Below, in pieces: positions 54,823 through 55,647 of a stretch of 55,647 bases of DNA. Below the pieces are notes generated by a model. That model worked only from the letters and a program-made list of their open reading frames with translations, searched no databases and was not told where the DNA came from. Made by a program: the position numbers and the translations under genes. Numbering within the stretch: position 1 is the stretch's first letter; each line of letters begins with the position of its first letter. The stretch comes from a virus: positions 1-55,647 of IMG/VR virus record IMGVR_UViG_3300044838_000023; one strand, written 5' to 3'.

Positions 54823-55004
54823 GTCAACAACAGCACTACAATTCAGCCACAGCAATCGGATGGGTTCTGCTCATCGTAATGATCGTCATCGCAGTCATAT
54901 TCGTAGGTGAACTGATCCACGATGGCTACAAGAAGTATCGGACTCACAAGAACGACAACAGCATATTCAAAGCTGCCGAGGAGGCACGAAGTGATTTCAG
55001 TTAA
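54819..55004 (+). CDS. small membrane protein
   Basis: A 61-residue protein from ATG 54819. Span about 12-31 (AIGWVLLIVMIVIAVIFVGEL), then a charged helix (KKYRTHKNDNSIFKAAEEAR). It overlaps the next gene by 14 bases; GAGGAGG inside its end is the next gene's RBS. Confidence 0.7.
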   Translation: MSQQQHYNSATAIGWVLLIVMIVIAVIFVGELIHDGYKKYRTHKNDNSIFKAAEEARSDFS

Positions 55005-55647
55005 GGTCCTGGCGAAGCAGGTTGAGAAGTTCACCCTGGATAATTCGCCGGCAATCCTCACAGGGGTGGGAGCATTTGGATCAGTTACGTCTGTGGTGCT
55101 GGCGGTTAAAGCCACACTCAAGGCGAGTCCGAAGATCGAGGCGGAGCGTGAGCGCATATTCCGCGAGAACCCGATCGGCCCCGATGAGATGAAGGATGTT
55201 CACCTGTCGCCGTTCTATACGGTTAAGTTGGTATGGCTGGACTACCTTCCGTCTGCCAGCGCGCTCACAATTAGCGTGGCCAGCATCATCTGCGCGAATC
55301 GTGTGAGTACCAAGCGGGCTGCTGCGCTTGCGGCTGCATATTCGCTTAGTGAGAAGGCTTACAGCGAATACCGTGAGAAGATCGTGGAGAAGTTCAATAC
55401 GAACAAAGAGCGCGGGATCCGGGATGAGATCGCCCAGGATCAGGTTAACGCCAAGCCTCCGACCGATGCCACGATCATCATCACAGGAAACGGAGATGTC
55501 GTCTGTTTCGACAAGCCATCAGGTCGATATTTCAAGAGCAACATGGAGAAGCTCCGCTCGGTCCAGAACGACATGAACTCGCAGGTGATCGAGATCGGGC
55601 AGGCCACGTTGGATGATCTGTACGCATCGCTGAACTTGAAGGCAACA
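54991..55647 (+). CDS. DUF6353-like phage membrane protein, N-terminal part
   Basis: Starts at GTG 54991 behind GAGGAGGC and runs off the window end, continuing at base 2. It has hydrophobic segments TGVGAFGSVTSVVLAV and LPSASALTISVASIICA, KATLKASPKIEAERERIF, and STKRAAALAAAYSLSEKAYSEYREKI, matching the 2498-3373 protein. Full length about 274 residues. It ends the mini-gene array and reads into the 365-685 operon. Confidence 0.82.
   Translation, partial: MISVKVLAKQVEKFTLDNSPAILTGVGAFGSVTSVVLAVKATLKASPKIEAERERIFRENPIGPDEMKDVHLSPFYTVKLVWLDYLPSASALTISVASIICANRVSTKRAAALAAAYSLSEKAYSEYREKIVEKFNTNKERGIRDEIAQDQVNAKPPTDATIIITGNGDVVCFDKPSGRYFKSNMEKLRSVQNDMNSQVIEIGQATLDDLYASLNLKAT
55521..55647. repeat. 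terminal overlap, copy 2
   Basis: Bases 55521-55646 are identical to 1-126; the final base (a) differs from base 127 (c). See copy 1. Confidence 0.9.

Noticed and set aside
1-55647. tRNA genes
   Set aside because: No cloverleaf with a recognisable TTCGANTC arm and anticodon stem caught my eye; a tRNA-finding program would be decisive, and I cannot run one.

Overview
The window looks like one complete genome of a tailed siphovirus of about 55.5 kb that infects an actinobacterium. The last 126 bases repeat the first 126, and one gene runs across the join, so the molecule closes into a circle of about 55,520 bp. Actinobacterial hosts are suggested by a phage-encoded surface protein with a LAxTG (class E-type) sorting signal, by a tail protein of the ReqiPepy6 Gp37-like kind, and by moderately GC-rich DNA. 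I cannot name the host genus. Every gene I accept is on the + strand. I see no integrase, immunity repressor, tRNA or CRISPR array, which fits a virulent phage.

Layout, taking the circle from 51 kb through the join: (1) 51.3-55.6 kb and 0-4.8 kb is an accessory or early region. It holds a run of very small, mostly single-membrane-span proteins. Many have their own near-identical promoter (CTCGCG, 14 bases, then an AATAGT/TATAAT-like -10) and a terminator hairpin. The run leads into two larger paralogous membrane proteins of the DUF6353-like kind. (2) 4.8-21 kb is replication, nucleotide metabolism and host take-over: a 1273-residue fusion of SF3 helicase, archaeo-eukaryotic primase, exonuclease and family B DNA polymerase; a sortase-type surface protein; ThyX; a probable ssDNA-binding protein; many mini-proteins; a secreted metzincin-like protease; a 2OG-Fe(II) oxygenase; and an interrupted SNF2-like helicase. 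(3) 20.9-24.8 kb is an operon behind another CTCGCG-type promoter, encoding a VRR-NUC nuclease, a PD-(D/E)XK exonuclease and a 906-residue protein with the DFDGD signature of two-barrel RNA polymerases (YonO-like). (4) 24.98-51.3 kb is the late region: small terminase, HNH nuclease, endolysin and holin, connector, tail fibre/SGNH genes, 2H-phosphoesterase fusion, large terminase, portal, protease-capsid fusion, head-tail joining genes, two major-tail-like proteins, chaperone, poly-glycine protein, tape measure, Dit, Gp37-like protein and membrane proteins.

How it may work together (inference): early cassettes and envelope-directed proteins remodel the host surface; the fused replisome protein copies the genome; the RNA polymerase-like protein, which carries a degenerate form of the virion tag found in two other structural-region genes, sits exactly between the early and late modules and is a candidate late-transcription enzyme.

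The most unusual signals are the polar pentamer ATATT, abundant on the + strand and rare in reverse and also found between genes; the promoter/mini-gene/terminator array; the helicase gene interrupted by a segment coding in another frame; and one C-terminal domain shared by the capsid and tail-tube proteins. All counts were made by eye and are approximate.
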